This document shows positions 42,252 through 51,337 of a stretch of 64,000 nt of DNA, piece by piece. Position numbers and translations under genes: made by a program. The stretch is from Streptomyces sp. Ag109_O5-1 (GTDB lineage Bacteria; Actinomycetota; Actinomycetes; Streptomycetales; Streptomycetaceae), in contig NZ_RKQF01000001.1 of NCBI RefSeq assembly GCF_003814875.1, positions 11,160,001-11,224,000 of the forward strand, in the 5' to 3' direction. The first letter of the stretch is position 1. The number at the start of each line of letters is the position of its first letter. The notes under the pieces are model-generated. The model ran no database searches. It was not told the origin of the DNA and saw nothing but the letters and a program-made list of their open reading frames with translations.

Positions 42252-43289
42252 CTATGGCCGCAGCATGCGGTGCCGTGCGGCTGCGGCGGCCGCCGCCACC
42301 GTGAGTCCGGCGACGGCGAGTGCGTTGTGATGGCGGGAGGTCCATGGCTGTGGCGCACGCGATGCCGCGCGTTCGTCGAAACGGCCGTGCGCGCCGAAGT
42401 CCTCTCCGTCGGAACCGTCGAGCGGCTGCCAGAGGTTGCCGCGGTCACCCGGCGGCTTCGTCTCGTCGGTCATCTGGGAGTCGTAGCCGGTCCGGGCCAG
42501 GTAGCGGTCGAGGAGGCCGGGCATCACGGCGTTGGCAAGCAGCGTGCCCATGGTGCTCGCGCCGACCCAGTACTCACGCCGGCGCGGGTGATCGGCGGCG
42601 TACACGACCGCACGGGCGGCCAGTTCGGGCTGGTAGATCGGCGGAACCGGCTGCGGCCTACGTGGCATCCGGGCCAACGACCAGTCGAACTGCGGGGTGT
42701 TGAGAGCCGGCAGTTGGACCATGGTGACCGACGCTCCGCTGCCGTGGTGCAGGAGCTCACAGCGCACTGCCTCGTTCCAGCCCTGGATCGCGTGCTTGGC
42801 GCCGCAGTAGGCGGACTGCAAGGGGATGCCACGGTAGGCGAGTGCCGAGCCGACCTGTACGACGACGCCGCGGTCGCGCGGCAGCATCCGGCGCAGCGCG
42901 GCCCGTGTGCCGTAGACGTAACCGAGGTAGCAGACCTCGGTGACCCGGCGGAACTCGTCCGGCTCGATGTCTGTGAATTCCGCGAATACCGTGGTGAAGG
43001 CGTCGTTGACCCAGACGTCGATCGGGCCGAGTTCCCGTTCGACCTGCGCCGCCGCGTCCTCCACCGCGCGGGCGTCGGCCACGTCCGCCTCCAGCGGGAG
43101 CGCCGTACCGCCGGCCCGGCGTACCTCGTCCGCCGCCGCGTCCAGCCCCTTTCGGCCGCGTGCCACGAGTGCCACGCGGTCGCCCCGTGCGGCGAAGGCC
43201 CGAGCGGTGGCCCGCCCCACGCCTCCACTGGCTCCGGTGACCACGACGACCCGCGGGCCGTGCGACGTACGACCGGACCGTTGGAACAT
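42252..43289 (-). CDS. SDR-family oxidoreductase with C-terminal extension
   Basis: 345 residues. The SDR core occupies 1-260: TGASGGVGRA at about 20, YCGAK for the catalytic Tyr/Lys, and Ser in VQVGSALAY. The usual NNAG is replaced by VNDAF, a feature of a streptomycete subgroup of longer SDRs. Beyond the core is an extension with YQPELAARAVVYAADHP, a polar linker (TDETKPPGDRGN) and a terminal hydrophobic helix (ALAVAGLTVAAAAAAA), suggesting membrane association. ATG at 43289. Convergent with catalase. Substrate unknown; members of this group often sit in stress clusters. Confidence 0.88.
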   Translation of the reverse strand: MFQRSGRTSHGPRVVVVTGASGGVGRATARAFAARGDRVALVARGRKGLDAAADEVRRAGGTALPLEADVADARAVEDAAAQVERELGPIDVWVNDAFTTVFAEFTDIEPDEFRRVTEVCYLGYVYGTRAALRRMLPRDRGVVVQVGSALAYRGIPLQSAYCGAKHAIQGWNEAVRCELLHHGSGASVTMVQLPALNTPQFDWSLARMPRRPQPVPPIYQPELAARAVVYAADHPRRREYWVGASTMGTLLANAVMPGLLDRYLARTGYDSQMTDETKPPGDRGNLWQPLDGSDGEDFGAHGRFDERAASRAPQPWTSRHHNALAVAGLTVAAAAAAARHRMLRP

Positions 43290-43525
43290 GGCTGCTGCCT
43301 CCGTTTCTCGCCGGTGTCACCGGTACGACGACCGGTGCGACTCCTTGCGGCGACGCGAGCAGTCACCTTGGAGTCCTGCCGGGCCTCGGCCTCGCGTTCG
43401 CCATCGTCGGGTGATCCGGCGGCCTGCACTGCCGAGGTGTACTTGCGGAGTAGCCCTCGGGCGCGTCGGGAAACCTTTCGCGGTGTTCTACGGACCGCAT
43501 GCCACGCGGGCACGGTGACGGCGCG

Positions 43526-45376
43526 CTACACGGTCATGGCGACCAGCAGCACCGCCACCCCGACGGCGAGCCAGGCGACGTAGTCACCGAGGTGCCCCGA
43601 GTGCAGCCGCCGTAGCGGCACGATCACCCGCCGTCCCACACCCTCGCAGACCGCTGTGACCGGCCCCACCAGCGGTGACCGCAGAACGGGGCCCCATACC
43701 GCGACTGCGGCGAAGAGCACCGCCATGACGGTCGAGACGAGCCCGAGGAGCACGCCCTCGGTGTTCCAGCCGACGTCGGGCACCGGCGCGGACGGCCCCA
43801 CGTGATGGCCGAATGCGGCGGCGGTGTAGGCGGTGCGGTCGGTGAACTGCCTGGCCGCGTGGGCGAGGGCGACACCGGGGCCGGGGAGCAGCCCGACGGC
43901 GAGAGCTGGGGCCAGCAGGACGGCGGGCACGGCCAGCATCGGGACGGGAATCCGGCGCCGCGGATCGCGGATCTCCGGTTCCTCGCCCCCGCCGGTGGTC
44001 TCCGGCCCGGCGTATCGCTCCCGCGGCCGGGGCCCGGCACCGGCGAAGATCCGGACGCCCGCGCGCAGCACGGCCCCGCCCGTGAGGGCCGACACGAACA
44101 CGAACACCGCGGGCAGCCAAGGGAGTCGCTCCTGGCCGGAGTGTTCGACGACGGCCTTGCCCAGGCCCGTACCGAACGGCGGCAGACCGGCGAGCGCGAG
44201 ACCGCCGACGGTGAACAGCGCCCCGACGAAGGGAAGTTCGCGGCCGCGCCGGTACAGCCCGTGCTCGTCGACGGAGCCGAACCGGTCCAGCAGCACGCCT
44301 GTCGTGGCGAACAGGGCCGCCTTCACCCCGGCGTGGGCGGCGACGTACAGGGCCACCCCAGCCGTGCCTGCGGGGGTGAGCAGTGCAACCCCGGCGAGGA
44401 AGAGGCCGACATGGCCGATGGTGGAGAAGGCGAGCAGGCGCTTGAGGTGCCGCTGCTGCCAGCACATCACGGCACCCACCAGGGCCGTCAGCACCCCGGC
44501 GGTGACGAACGTGGCGCGCAGATGGGGCTCTGCGATGCCGTGGGGTCCGGAGAACACGACCCAGTAGACGCGCGCGACGCCGTAGACGCCGAATTCCACC
44601 ATGACCCCGGAGAGCAGCATGCACACCGGGGTCGGCGCGACGGAATGGGCATCGGGCAGCCAGAAGTGCAGCGGCACCACCGCCGCCTTGACCAGCAGGC
44701 CGGTGACGATCAGCACGAAGGCGACGGAGAGCAGGGCGTCGGGGCGGTGCCTCGTCAGCTGCACGCCGATCTGCGCGAAACCGAGCTCACCGGTGCGGGC
44801 GTACACCAGGCCGATGCCGAGCAACGAGCAGTACGCGCCGAGGGAGTTGACGACGCCGAAGACCAGGGCTCCCTGTACCGGCCGTGGATCCTCGATGCGA
44901 TAGCCGGTGAGTGCGTAGGCGACCGCGCCCATCAGCTCGAAGAAGACGAACGTGTCGAACAGGTCGCCGGTCAGCGCGAACCCGACCATGCCCGCCTCGA
45001 AGAGAAGGAGGAGAGCGGGGAAGGTGCCCGCGTGCGCCACGGGCGGCTCGTCGAAGTAGCGCCAGGAGTAGACGACGACCGCGAGGACGAGCGCGCTGGT
45101 CAGCAGTGCGAGGCCGATACCGATCCGGTCGCCGACGAGCACGATGCCGACGCTCTCGCCATGCACCGGTGTCCAGCCGCCCAGCCACGACACACTGTGC
45201 CCGTCGCCGGTGCGCAGCCACAGCAGGACGAGGCCGGCGACCTCCAGCGCCGCCCAAACGGTGACCAGTGCGTCGATGGCCGGGCGCGGCAGCCGGCGTC
45301 CGGTGATCACGAGGACGACGGCGCCCAGCAGCGGGACGGCGACGGCGAGCGGCAGCAGATCGGCGGTGCGCACCAT
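43526..45376 (-). CDS. mrpD: Mrp-type cation/proton antiporter subunit D
   Basis: 616 residues with about 14 or more membrane helices of the NuoL/M/N-like proton channel family. FFELMGAVAYALTGYR and VKAAVVPLHFWLPDAHSVAPTPVCMLLSG are the antiporter-like subunit signatures, with the key Glu of helix 5 and Lys of helix 7. The loop before the last helices is Arg/Pro-rich (GPRPRERYAGPETT). It is the last gene of a seven-gene unit in the order E-F-G-(DUF4040)-B-C-D and the only large channel subunit present. Plasma-membrane complex exchanging Na+ or other cations for protons. Confidence 0.9.
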   Translation of the reverse strand: MVRTADLLPLAVAVPLLGAVVLVITGRRLPRPAIDALVTVWAALEVAGLVLLWLRTGDGHSVSWLGGWTPVHGESVGIVLVGDRIGIGLALLTSALVLAVVVYSWRYFDEPPVAHAGTFPALLLLFEAGMVGFALTGDLFDTFVFFELMGAVAYALTGYRIEDPRPVQGALVFGVVNSLGAYCSLLGIGLVYARTGELGFAQIGVQLTRHRPDALLSVAFVLIVTGLLVKAAVVPLHFWLPDAHSVAPTPVCMLLSGVMVEFGVYGVARVYWVVFSGPHGIAEPHLRATFVTAGVLTALVGAVMCWQQRHLKRLLAFSTIGHVGLFLAGVALLTPAGTAGVALYVAAHAGVKAALFATTGVLLDRFGSVDEHGLYRRGRELPFVGALFTVGGLALAGLPPFGTGLGKAVVEHSGQERLPWLPAVFVFVSALTGGAVLRAGVRIFAGAGPRPRERYAGPETTGGGEEPEIRDPRRRIPVPMLAVPAVLLAPALAVGLLPGPGVALAHAARQFTDRTAYTAAAFGHHVGPSAPVPDVGWNTEGVLLGLVSTVMAVLFAAVAVWGPVLRSPLVGPVTAVCEGVGRRVIVPLRRLHSGHLGDYVAWLAVGVAVLLVAMTV

Positions 45377-45386
45377 GCCCGGCCCG

Positions 45387-45731
45387 TCAGCCCCTCAGCC
45401 CGGTCAGCGCGTCCGGGTCGACCGTGCCGTGGCGCTTGCGGATCTGGATGGCCAGTGCCAGCAGCAGCGCCGTGACCGTGGCGCCCACGACGACGTCGGT
45501 GAGCGCGAGCGCCTGCACGACCGGGTCGACGGTGCGCGTGCGCAGGGGAGTGTCGGTGAAGTACGGCGCGATGCCGCCGCGCCGGTAGCCGACGGTGAGC
45601 AGCAGCACGTACGTCGACGACTGCGCCACGGCGAGACAGCCGACGGCGTGGACGATGTCCCGGCTGGTGACCATGCCGTACACACCGGCGAGGAAGATCC
45701 AGCCGGCGGTCAGGAAGGGCAGGACGGTCAT
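45387..45731 (-). CDS. mrpC: Mrp antiporter subunit C (NuoK-like)
   Basis: 114 residues, three membrane helices. HAVGCLAVAQSSTYVLLLTVG and the end QALALTDVVVGATVTALLLALA are the NuoK/MrpC pattern, in which T/TDVV-x-G-A-x-T-A-L is diagnostic. Overlaps subunit B by 4 bp (ATGA) and is 10 bp from subunit D, so tightly coupled. Confidence 0.92.
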   Translation of the reverse strand: MTVLPFLTAGWIFLAGVYGMVTSRDIVHAVGCLAVAQSSTYVLLLTVGYRRGGIAPYFTDTPLRTRTVDPVVQALALTDVVVGATVTALLLALAIQIRKRHGTVDPDALTGLRG

Positions 45732-46483
45732 GTACGTTCTCCCGAGCCGGAGTCCGTCTCCGACCTGACCTCTACGGCCTGGTCCAGGAAGGAGGCGAGC
45801 AGGACGATGATGCCGGAGCCGACCTCGATGCCGACCGCTGCGTTCAGCAGCGGCACCAGGCCGCCGGACGAGATCTCCCCGAAGGTGCCGAGCGGCAGCA
45901 CGTTCTGGAGAAAGGCGGCGCCGGCGATCAGCCCCGCGAAACCCAGCGCCACGAACGCGCCCGCGCCGCAGGCGTCGGCCACGTCGAGCACGCCCAGCGG
46001 ACGGATCCGTTTCAGTACGAGGTAGTCGGCGGCCACGTACACCATGTGCAGCCCGGTGGCCAGGATGACGCCGCCCTGGAAGCCGCCGCCCGGCGACAAC
46101 TGGCCGTGCGCCACGATGTACACACCGGTCAGCAGCGTGAGCGGCACCATCACCAGGCCCAGCAGTCGGGTGCTGGGCAGGACCCGGCCCGCGCGCGGCC
46201 GGCCGACGCGCTCGTCGCGGGCATGGCGCAGCAGCGCAGTGGTCCCGAGCACCGAGGCGAACAGGATCGACTCCTCTCCGAGGGTGTCCAGGGCGCGCTG
46301 GTCGAAGTTGATCGACGAGACCACGTTGGCGGTGCGCTGCCGCAGGGACGCGGCCACCGCGCGGCTGCCGTAGGGGTGCACCGTCGTCCCGAAGTGCGGC
46401 AGTCCGGTGCAGGCGAGCGTGTACACCACGGCGAAGACGACGGCCGCGGCCCAGAACAGCCGGATGCGCGCGCTACGACTCAT
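45728..46483 (-). CDS. mrpB: Mrp antiporter subunit B (MnhB domain)
   Basis: 251 residues. An N-terminal helix and a segment (NVVSSINFDQRALDTLGEE) that corresponds to the end of MrpA/DUF4040-adjacent proteins, then the MnhB core: GVYIVAHGQLSPGGGFQGG, VILATGLHMVYVAAD, and GAAFLQNVLPLG. The HGQ-x-SPGGGFQGG motif identifies the family. It overlaps both neighbours. The fused N-terminal part suggests that some elements of MrpA C-terminal region are kept here. Confidence 0.9.
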   Translation of the reverse strand: MSRSARIRLFWAAAVVFAVVYTLACTGLPHFGTTVHPYGSRAVAASLRQRTANVVSSINFDQRALDTLGEESILFASVLGTTALLRHARDERVGRPRAGRVLPSTRLLGLVMVPLTLLTGVYIVAHGQLSPGGGFQGGVILATGLHMVYVAADYLVLKRIRPLGVLDVADACGAGAFVALGFAGLIAGAAFLQNVLPLGTFGEISSGGLVPLLNAAVGIEVGSGIIVLLASFLDQAVEVRSETDSGSGERT

Positions 46484-46778
46484 CGGTGCCCTCGGGCCCG
46501 CGCTTGTCCCGGTCGTGGTGCGACGCCGTGGCGCGGCGCACCTTCCGGACCGTCAGCAGGATCAGCAGCGGGGTGACCGCCGTACCGACGGCCAGTTGGG
46601 ACAGCGCCACGTCCGGCGCCTGGAGCAGCGTGAACAGGACGGTGAGACACAGACCGAGAACGGCCAGCAGCACGGCCTGCCGCACCGGGTCGCGGGCGAG
46701 CGCCGCGGCGGTGGCACTCGCCGCCACCAGCACCAGTGCGACGGCGATCAGATACTCCTGCGCGGTCGCTGTGTTCAT
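46473..46778 (-). CDS. DUF4040 / MbhD-like small Mrp subunit
   Basis: 101 residues with three membrane helices. LARDPVRQAVLLAVLGL and LLQAPDVALSQLAVGTAVTPL match the DUF4040 (hydrogenase MbhD-like) domain, which in canonical Mrp systems forms part of the long MrpA C-terminus. Here it stands alone, as in archaeal and actinobacterial split versions. Overlaps the B subunit by 11 bp and G by 4 bp. Confidence 0.85.
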   Translation of the reverse strand: MNTATAQEYLIAVALVLVAASATAAALARDPVRQAVLLAVLGLCLTVLFTLLQAPDVALSQLAVGTAVTPLLILLTVRKVRRATASHHDRDKRGPEGTDES

Positions 46779-47083
46779 TGCGGGGAGTCCTCTCGCAGCA
46801 GACGTTCGTGCTGGGCCGTCGCCCTGCCGATCGCCATGGCGGTGACCGCCCCGCCGAACGCGACGATCACAGCGATGACCAGCAGCTTGAGGGCGGTGCG
46901 CCCCGGGCCGGTCTCGACCGCCATCGCGAGGGCGACGAGCGGCCCGCCGACGGTGGAGGCGGGGGTGAGGGCGTGCAGCCGCTGGAACGGCCCGGGCAGC
47001 ACCACCAGGCCCACGGCCGAGAGCAGCAGTACACCAGTGCCGACGGCGAGCAGGACGAGCGCGCAGACATGACGAGCTGTCAT
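46775..47083 (-). CDS. mrpG: Mrp antiporter subunit G
   Basis: 102 residues, three helices: VLLLSAVGLVVLPGPFQRLHA, TPASTVGGPLVALAMAVE and LLVIAVIVAFGGAVTAMAI. The P-x-x-x-R-LHA-x-T/P sequence is the MrpG/MnhG signature. The ATG at 47083 is one base past the F stop; the longer frame starting at 47137 only overlaps F. Confidence 0.9.
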   Translation of the reverse strand: MTARHVCALVLLAVGTGVLLLSAVGLVVLPGPFQRLHALTPASTVGGPLVALAMAVETGPGRTALKLLVIAVIVAFGGAVTAMAIGRATAQHERLLREDSPQ

Positions 47084-47084
47084 C

Positions 47085-47378
47085 TCAGATATCCCCATGA
47101 TTCTCTCGTGCCCCGGGAGTGTCGATCGACCGGCCACCGAGGAAACGGGCGAAGACCAGGGTCCCGGCGGGCCCCAGGACCGCCAGGACCAGGCCGAGAT
47201 CGGTGAAGGAACCGCGGGCGAACCCCTGTGCCGTCAGCAGCAGGACGGCGGTGACGACGGTGGTCGCCAGGCTGAGCCCCGCCAGCCGCTCGACTGCCGT
47301 TCCCCTGCCGGCGGCCCACACGCACGGCGGCACACCCAGCGTCAACAGAATCGCCGTCGCGAGCAACCAGGCGTTCAC
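47085..47378 (-). CDS. mrpF: Mrp antiporter subunit F
   Basis: 97 residues, three helices (LLATAILLTLGVPPCVWAA, TTVVTAVLLLTAQGF, DLGLVLAVLGPAGTLVFARF). The arrangement and the RxLxG middle element suit MrpF/PhaF. GTG start within the E stop codon (4-bp overlap). Confidence 0.85.
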   Translation of the reverse strand: MNAWLLATAILLTLGVPPCVWAAGRGTAVERLAGLSLATTVVTAVLLLTAQGFARGSFTDLGLVLAVLGPAGTLVFARFLGGRSIDTPGARENHGDI

Positions 47379-47869
47379 CGGCGCGTACCTTCGGTGAGTA
47401 CACCCTCCAGGCGCGTACGGTCATCGGTGAGGAAGTGGGCGACGACTGTCTGAGACTCCTGCGCCGCCTCTCGCGTTCCGTGTACGTCGACGACGTACGC
47501 GCCGGGAGTGGAGGACAGCAGGGCGCAGGCCCACGCCGCACCAGTACCGGGGGCCAGCGTCATCGACTTCAGGCTCCCCTCGGGCAAACGACCGCCGAGC
47601 GCACGCGCGGTGATCCACCACAGCCTGATCAGGTCGGCGAGAACCGCACCGGGCCAGGCGAGTACGGCCGCACCCCATCGCCGGGTGCCGCCGAGCCGGG
47701 CACCCGACGCCGTGTGGACGGCCCGCGCGGCGACCGCCGCGATCAACGCTCCTGCAGCGACCATGGCGAGTTCCAGGGCGGAGACAGTGCTGATGAACAG
47801 GATGTTGAGGACCGCCAGTACCACCCACCAGGCCAGCACCTCACCGAACGCAGTCAGCGCCATGCGCAT
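47375..47869 (-). CDS. mrpE: Mrp antiporter subunit E
   Basis: 164 residues. N-terminal helices (VLAWWVVLAVLNILFIST) are followed by the soluble MrpE region: LADLIRLWWITARALGG, then LLSSTPGAYVVDVHG, the conserved STPGT-like loop of this family. First gene of the operon; ATG at 47869 with GTGAGGAGGGG upstream. Divergent from the iron permease-like gene across a 500-bp region that must hold both promoters. Confidence 0.9.
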   Translation of the reverse strand: MRMALTAFGEVLAWWVVLAVLNILFISTVSALELAMVAAGALIAAVAARAVHTASGARLGGTRRWGAAVLAWPGAVLADLIRLWWITARALGGRLPEGSLKSMTLAPGTGAAWACALLSSTPGAYVVDVHGTREAAQESQTVVAHFLTDDRTRLEGVLTEGTRR

Positions 47870-48366
47870 CGCCCCTCCTCACCCCCGTGCGTCGTCGTCG
47901 CGGACCAGCAACGTGTACCGCGTACCGCCAACGCCATGCCCCACGCACGCCGGAGAACGCGACCCGTCAGGCCGAGCGTCACCGCGATGGCGCATCCTGC
48001 GCGGACGTGCGGACACGGCACACCATCGGGTGTCAACCGGATCGGTGGCGAAAGGGCGGCACATTTCTCCCACCTGTTCGTCCCGACTGACAGCCGCTAT
48101 GCCGATTTACTGCCCAAGAGGGGGTACCCGGGATGGGTGCACTATTTCCCACGGCGGGAGGAGAGCGAACAGCGATTACCGGAGAGTGAAAGGCCAAGGG
48201 AAAGACGCCAGACGCGGCGGGCACGGCCACTACTGGGCGAATTCGCCCTTCGGGACCCGCTCCCTCGCGCCGTGACCCCCCGGACTTGGCGATAGGTGAC
48301 TGACCTGCCGGTTCGTCGCCCTTCAGGACATCGCTGTGGGTCTTGGTCTCGGGAGGCGAGGAGATC
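47870..48366. other. Divergent regulatory region, no gene
   Basis: About 500 bp between mrpE and the iron permease-like gene. A TTGACA hexamer on the minus strand (48031-48036) could be the mrp -35, but no good -10 follows. No frame in the region is supported. Confidence 0.4.
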
Positions 48367-48726
48367 ATGGTGATACAGCATCCCGCCGAGAAGGGCAAAG
48401 GGAGATTCGAGCGCTTCGCCGAATCTGCCTCGAACATGACCAGCTCTCCGGTGTTCTACGGGTTCTGCCTACTGCTCGTCGCCTTTTTCATAGCCACGCA
48501 CGTTGCGGGTCTGTCGGTTTCGCAGCAGATGCTGGCCAGTGATTTGATGACTTCCGTCACCTTGTTGCTGCTCGCGTTGTTGAAGAACTCGGAGCGACGG
48601 GCCGAGCGCGCTGTCCAACGAAAGCTTGATGCGATCGCCGCAGCGCTCCTGGAACAGGACGAGGGCGAGGCGCGCGAAGCTCAGGAGGATCTTCGGAGCG
48701 CCATCAGGATGGAGGAAGACCTCTGA
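48367..48726 (+). CDS. Low-affinity iron permease family protein
   Basis: 119 residues. A short cytoplasmic start (RFERFAESASNMTSSPVFY) leads to two membrane helices (GFCLLLVAFFIATHVAGL, MTSVTLLLLALLKNSERR) and a charged coiled-coil-like C-terminus (AVQRKLDAIAAALLEQDEG). This matches the Fet4-like short bacterial family; the QRKLD-x-I/L-A pattern is typical. ATG with GAGGAG upstream. True iron transport by such small proteins is not well established. Confidence 0.85.
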   Translation: MVIQHPAEKGKGRFERFAESASNMTSSPVFYGFCLLLVAFFIATHVAGLSVSQQMLASDLMTSVTLLLLALLKNSERRAERAVQRKLDAIAAALLEQDEGEAREAQEDLRSAIRMEEDL

Positions 48727-48801
48727 GCCCCGGGCGTCTCCTGGACCAGGTGCTGGCCGAGTGGATGTGGGGCAGGGAACACGGCAGCTCGGCGCCACCA
48801 T

Positions 48802-49631
48802 GTGCCGTTCGCCTTGGTTGACGTCTTCGTGGACGCGCCACTGGCCGGCAACCCGTTGGCCGTCATCGACGTGAGCCATCTCGACGACGATTCGCCCGTC
48901 GCATGGATGCAGAAGGTGGCGCGCGAGTTCAACCAGGCCGAAAGCACCGTCGTACGCCCGAAAGCCACTACGGGCAAGGATGTCGCGGCCCGACTGCGTT
49001 CCTTCACTGCAGGCGGAACCGAAGTCTTCGGAGCCGGCCACAACGCCTTGGGAGCATGGTGGTGGCTCTTCGAGACCGGCCGCGTGACGCGGCCGGACGA
49101 TGGCGGCCGTGTCGCGCAGCAGATCGGCGACCGGGAATCGGACGTCCTTGTGCTTGGGGACACGCTCGGAATACCTGCGCCCTGAGGACGTCGACCTCTC
49201 CCTCCCCCGCGGAGCGTCGACACCGGTGTCAGTCATCGCCTCGTCGCGCTTCCGACGCCGCAGCGCTCATCCGTTGTGCGCCCGAGAAGGCCGCGTTGGT
49301 TCGAGTAGCACGCGAGTGCCACGCGCAGGGTCTCTACGCAGTGGTCATCGGCGACGAACGCTCCGTAACCAACGTGTCGGCACGACTCTGCAACCCCGGC
49401 TCCGGACCCGACGAGGACCCAGCTACCGGAAGCGCCGCAGGCCCATTGTGCGCCTGCCTGGACCACCTCGGCCTCCTCGGTGACTCAAAGCGGTTGACCA
49501 TCGCACAAGGCGAGTTCATGGCCCGGCCCAGCGTCATCGACATCCATCTCGACCACAGTTCCCGGCCAGTGGTCACAGGCCGCTGCGCCACCTCTGCCGA
49601 TGGTCAGTTGAGGGCGAGTTCGATGTGGTGA
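48802..49631 (+). pseudogene. PhzF-family isomerase/epimerase, frameshifted
   Basis: GTG at 48802 opens a PhzF N-terminal half: ALVDVFVDAPLAGNPLAV, catalytic Glu in NQAESTVVRP, TAGGTEVFGAGHNALG. The frame stops at 49185 after LGIPAP. The C-terminal half continues in another frame: KAALVRVARECHAQGLYAVV, NVSARLCNPGSGPDEDPATG, SAAGPLCACL, to the stop at 49631. The middle (49185-49260) needs a third frame to read, so at least two indels are present. Non-functional as one chain unless sequencing errors are to blame. A separate intact PhzF gene lies at 62.6 kb. Confidence 0.8.
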
Positions 49632-49664
49632 GGCGATCCGGTTTCCCACCGGCGGCCCGGAAGC

Positions 49665-49793
49665 ATGACGAACACCGTCCTCGGCGTGCTGGTCGGCGGT
49701 GCGCTCCTGGGCTTCATCGGCGCTCGTGTCGCCAGGTGGGGCACCACGACCGCGGCCGAAGGCGGGAAAGCGGGGATGGCGCGTCCTCAGTAG
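49665..49793 (+). CDS. Possible 42-aa membrane peptide
   Basis: ATG frame of 42 codons with one hydrophobic helix (TVLGVLVGGALLGFIGARVA) and a polar tail. No convincing ribosome site, and its end overlaps the stop of the convergent gene by a few bases. Listed as a low-confidence candidate. Confidence 0.25.
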   Translation: MTNTVLGVLVGGALLGFIGARVARWGTTTAAEGGKAGMARPQ

Positions 49794-50557
49794 CCGCCGA
49801 GGAGAGTGCGCATCCGGAGCAGGGCCTCCGGGCCGGCGCTGCTGTGCCAGCGGGACGGGTCGGCGGGGCGGCGGCCCCAGAGCAGCAGGACGCGTACGGC
49901 CGCGTCGCTCTCGATCGTCGCGGGACCCTCGGGGGCCGCGAGCCGGATGCCCCCTCCTTCGGCGTCGGCGGTGACCACGACGTCGTCCATGCCGGGGGTG
50001 CGTTGCCTGCCCTCGATCCGGCCTTCGGGGCCCAGGCCGAGGCCGACGCGCCCCTTCTCCAGGAGCGGGCGGCCGACCTGCACCACGCTGTGCTCCGTCA
50101 TCCACGGCTCGGTGAGCGACTGCATCGCCGTGCGGTTGTCGCCGGTCAGGTCCCAGCCGTGCAGGATCAGCTCCTCCCGCATGTGTTCCGCGAAGAAGGG
50201 GACCTTCACCAGCCGCCCGGTCCACATCATCTCCGTGTCCGGGGACAGGTCCTGGGCGGCTGCCGCGGCCACCTCCGTCAGCTTCTCGCAGCGGCTCAGG
50301 AAGGCCGCCCACAACTCGGTGTCGGACAGCCGCCGGTACGGCTCCTCGCGATCGAAACCACGCGTCTCCACCGGCGCGCCGTCGAGGAACGCCTGGAGCA
50401 CCCGGGCCAGTTCCTCGGCGTTGCCCGTCTGGTGGACGAGGACGTCCCGTACCGTCCATGCCTCGCACCAGGTGCCGTCATCGGGGCGCCGCGCCTGTAC
50501 GGCGTGAACGAAGGGCGCCAGTTCGGGCAGGGTCTCCTCGACCCGGGAGGGAATCAT
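49787..50557 (-). CDS. Maleylpyruvate isomerase family mycothiol-dependent enzyme (DinB-like)
   Basis: About 256 residues. The N-terminal four-helix DinB/MDMPI domain shows WCEAWTVRDVLVHQTGN, with the first metal His in DVLVHQ, and EELILHGWDLTG with the second His. The C-terminal part (DAAVRVLLLWGRRPAD) is the usual companion domain. Members use mycothiol in isomerisation or thiol transfer in actinobacteria. ATG at 50557 fits the family start; a longer form to 50590 is possible. Substrate unknown. Confidence 0.82.
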   Translation of the reverse strand: MIPSRVEETLPELAPFVHAVQARRPDDGTWCEAWTVRDVLVHQTGNAEELARVLQAFLDGAPVETRGFDREEPYRRLSDTELWAAFLSRCEKLTEVAAAAAQDLSPDTEMMWTGRLVKVPFFAEHMREELILHGWDLTGDNRTAMQSLTEPWMTEHSVVQVGRPLLEKGRVGLGLGPEGRIEGRQRTPGMDDVVVTADAEGGGIRLAAPEGPATIESDAAVRVLLLWGRRPADPSRWHSSAGPEALLRMRTLLGGY

Positions 50558-50664
50558 GCGCCATGGGTAGCCTGCCGAGGTGCCGGCCAACCGGCGCCCG
50601 CGCCTGCGGGCCCCGAGAGCCTGGCCGCCAACGGTCGGCCTACGCTCTTCGCCGCGCGCTCCCG

Positions 50665-51321
50665 TCAGCTGTCGGCGCGCGCCGTGACGTCGTCCGCGAC
50701 CCGTTTGTCGAGCGCGGATCGTACCAATCCAGCGGCGAGCGCCGGGTATTCATTCTTTTTGACCAGGCGGGCGATGGCGCTCGGGGACGTCGGTAGACCG
50801 AGCCGGGCCGCTCCCTGGAGGGCCTTGGAGTCGAAGTAAGGTGAGGCCTCAGGCCAAACACCCTGGGCTTCCCGCAGGAAGATGTCCGCCCCGGCGGGCC
50901 CGATGCCGGGGAGTTCGCGCAGCAGGCGCTTGCATTCGTCGACGTCGCCGCAGGCGGCGTCTCGGAGCTTGCGCAGGTCGCCGCCGTAGCGCTCCAGCAG
51001 CTGGTCGGCGGCCTCGCCGAGCTGGGTGGCGGTGCGCTCGTCGTACCGGCGGTAGTGGCCCTTGCCGAGGGCGTCCACACGCTGCTGCCAGGTGGCTTTG
51101 CTCATGCGCTTCGGGTTGCGCATCCCGTCGTCGAAGAGGGCGCGCGCGGCGTCCGTCGCCACGGACGCCCTGATCCGTGCGCTGAGCAGGTGGGCGAGCA
51201 CCAGCAGTTGGTAGAGCGGCTGTGGCGTGTCGCGCAGTTTCACGCCGGCTTCTCGCGCGTAGGTCTGCCCGTGGCCGGTGAGCAGGGCGTCGGCCCTGGC
51301 CCGTTCCGTCGCGGTCGGCAT
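50665..51321 (-). CDS. HhH-GPD-type endonuclease/DNA glycosylase-like protein
   Basis: 218 residues, helical. It contains a helix-hairpin-helix (RELPGIGPAGADIFL) followed by YFDSKAL, where the Asp is the likely GPD catalytic acid. The Lys found after the hairpin in bifunctional endonuclease III (LPGVG-x-KTA) is absent, and so is the C-terminal 4-Cys cluster, so a monofunctional glycosylase or non-catalytic DNA binder is expected. ATG at 51321. It is 16 bp downstream of the LigD polymerase-like gene, same strand, suggesting a DNA repair pair. Confidence 0.82.
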   Translation of the reverse strand: MPTATERARADALLTGHGQTYAREAGVKLRDTPQPLYQLLVLAHLLSARIRASVATDAARALFDDGMRNPKRMSKATWQQRVDALGKGHYRRYDERTATQLGEAADQLLERYGGDLRKLRDAACGDVDECKRLLRELPGIGPAGADIFLREAQGVWPEASPYFDSKALQGAARLGLPTSPSAIARLVKKNEYPALAAGLVRSALDKRVADDVTARADS

Positions 51322-51337
51322 GATTGCATCACTTCTT

